DNA of 6,066 nucleotides from assembly GCA_025966255.1 (NCBI GenBank), contig JAOPVG010000404.1, positions 1 to 6,066 on the forward strand, read 5' to 3'. A program made the translations under genes and the position numbers. Positions 5,425-6,066 of this stretch are shown piece by piece. The notes beneath the pieces are model-generated. The model was not told the DNA's origin and ran no database searches. It worked only from the letters and a program-made list of their open reading frames with translations. Every line of letters starts with the position of its first letter. The first letter of the stretch is position 1. Source of the stretch: Jatrophihabitans sp. (GTDB lineage Bacteria > Actinomycetota > Actinomycetes > Mycobacteriales > Jatrophihabitantaceae).

Positions 5425-5596
5425 AGAGGTGCTCCGTTCGGGTCGATAGATCCGAGCCGCCGGGTCGTGCCTCGGCGGTCATCGCCTCGACCCTGTCGAC
5501 GTCGGGCAACCGGCGCGTTAACAGGGGTGGAACGGCAGCGGTCGAACGGCCGCGCTCGACCGGCAGTGCTCGACCGGTCGTCGCGTTCGGTCTCGA
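5425..5596. other. Intergenic region upstream of the phosphoesterase gene
   Basis: This 172-base non-coding stretch must hold the phosphoesterase promoter and the end of the TIGR03089-type gene. It contains GTTAAC at 5517-5522 in its least GC-rich patch, an 8-base palindrome CGACGTCG at 5497-5504, and the 10-base unit GCTCGACCGG twice, 14 bases apart (5554-5563 and 5568-5577), the second overlapping the palindrome CGACCGGTCG (5571-5580). I could not pick a convincing -35/-10 pair. Confidence 0.5.
5539..5562 (-). terminator. Likely hairpin terminator of the TIGR03089-family gene
   Basis: In minus-strand RNA this 24-base segment can fold into a 10-bp stem (one G-U pair) closed by a CGGC tetraloop. 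The outer 7 pairs are CGGTCGA with TCGACCG. It begins 34 bases after the stop codon at 5597-5599 and has no U-run. The neighbouring repeat of the same arm at 5570-5576 offers an alternative, competing pairing. Confidence 0.45.
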
Positions 5597-6066
5597 TCAG
5601 ATGCGGACGGTGGCCCGTTCCTGCTCCGCGCGCCGGGCCAGCACGGCCTCGTCGGCGCCGTTGCGCACGATCACGACGGAGCCGCCGACCGACAGCGGCG
5701 CGAGCACGGCGTCCACCCAATCGCCGGCCGATGTCCAGTCCCGCGTCGTGAGCAGTCGCCCGCCTGCGGCCAAACCGAGCGCCTCGGCCCGCTTCGCTGC
5801 GCGCATGGAGGCCGCGCCGCGGGTGAGGCCGGGCAGACAGGGGTCGGCGTCCGAGGCGAGCAGGTGCACGCTCGCCCACGTGTCGGCTTGCGGACGTACT
5901 GCGGCGACGTAGTCCTGGGCGTCGTCGGCGACGGCGTCCCGGAAACCGACCGCGGCCGAGTCCGGTGCGATCGCATACACGTCGAGCAGGCCGCCGGCGG
6001 CGGGCAGGGTCTCCGGCGTCACGAACGCGACGTCGGCGTCACCGGCGTCGGTCAGCGCGAGTCCGG
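5597..6066 (-). CDS. TIGR03089-family protein, C-terminal part (cut by window edge)
   Basis: The frame is open from the right edge to TGA at 5597-5599, giving 156 visible residues beginning GLALTDAGDADVAFVTPETL. The apparent GTG start at 6022 is only an internal valine codon, so the gene continues past the edge. The pattern fits the actinobacterial TIGR03089 family: the segment DAQDYVAAVRPQADTW in mid-protein, then RAAKRAEALGLAAGGRLLTTRDW and a C-terminal half WVDAVLAPLSVGGSVVIVRNGADEAVLARRAEQERATVRI. These proteins resemble the N-terminal region of AMP-binding (adenylate-forming) enzymes but lack the catalytic C-terminal domain, and their function is unknown. From memory the M. tuberculosis member (Rv3268) lies a few genes from fadE25 (Rv3274c) in convergent orientation, as here, and next to an LCP-family cell-wall ligase gene. 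Confidence 0.78.
   Translation of the reverse strand, partial: GLALTDAGDADVAFVTPETLPAAGGLLDVYAIAPDSAAVGFRDAVADDAQDYVAAVRPQADTWASVHLLASDADPCLPGLTRGAASMRAAKRAEALGLAAGGRLLTTRDWTSAGDWVDAVLAPLSVGGSVVIVRNGADEAVLARRAEQERATVRI

Noticed and set aside
4432..5751. A 439-codon plus-strand open frame opposite the phosphoesterase gene
   Set aside because: It is an arginine/valine/glycine-rich shadow frame with no recognisable domain. The opposite strand encodes a protein with a signal peptide and metallophosphoesterase motifs.
5597..6022. A complete 141-residue gene starting at GTG 6022
   Set aside because: The same frame stays open to the window edge with residues fitting the TIGR03089 family, so 6022 is an internal valine codon and the gene is partial.

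Overview
This is a high-GC window whose genes look like those of a mycolic-acid actinobacterium (Mycobacteriales, for example Gordonia, Rhodococcus, Nocardia, Tsukamurella or a mycobacterial relative). The main reasons are an acyl-CoA dehydrogenase strongly resembling mycobacterial FadE25, a TIGR03089-type protein (an actinobacterial family), frequent G/C third codon positions, and an apparently leaderless gene with a TAnnnT -10 box seven bases before its ATG. No IS element, CRISPR array, tRNA or rRNA is visible.

Layout, left to right. (1) 1-270 (-): the N-terminal half of a TetR-family regulator, cut by the window edge. It is divergent from (2) 324-1148 (+), a class I SAM-dependent methyltransferase; the 53-base gap holds a palindromic candidate operator. 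(3) 1152-2078 (-): an ECF sigma factor of the ECF41/SigJ type with a fused C-terminal SnoaL-like domain. It meets the methyltransferase tail to tail with only 3 bases between stop codons. (4) 2086-3033 (-): an atypical extended SDR (NAD(P)-binding epimerase-like protein), directly upstream of and probably co-transcribed with the sigma gene. (5) 3034-3153: a divergent control region carrying a good match to the ECF41 promoter motif (TGTCACA/CGTC) facing the SDR gene, and a near-perfect 18-bp palindrome overlapping the -10 box of the next gene. (6) 3154-4314 (+): acyl-CoA dehydrogenase (FadE25-like). (7) 4317-4356: a strong 17-bp hairpin terminator. (8) 4387-5424 (-): a secreted metallophosphoesterase-like protein with a signal peptide. 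(9) 5425-5596: an intergenic stretch with short repeats and a likely terminator hairpin. (10) 5597-6066 (-): the C-terminal part of a TIGR03089-family protein, cut by the right edge.

Functionally the window appears to contain two small self-contained regulatory modules (TetR plus methyltransferase; ECF41 sigma plus its SDR partner) lying beside conserved chromosomal genes (FadE25-like dehydrogenase, TIGR03089 protein). The ECF41-SDR pair matches the known ECF41 gene neighbourhood. Its apparent promoter and its divergence from the usual ECF41 C-terminal motifs are the most informative observations. I did not find evidence for a wholly new system.
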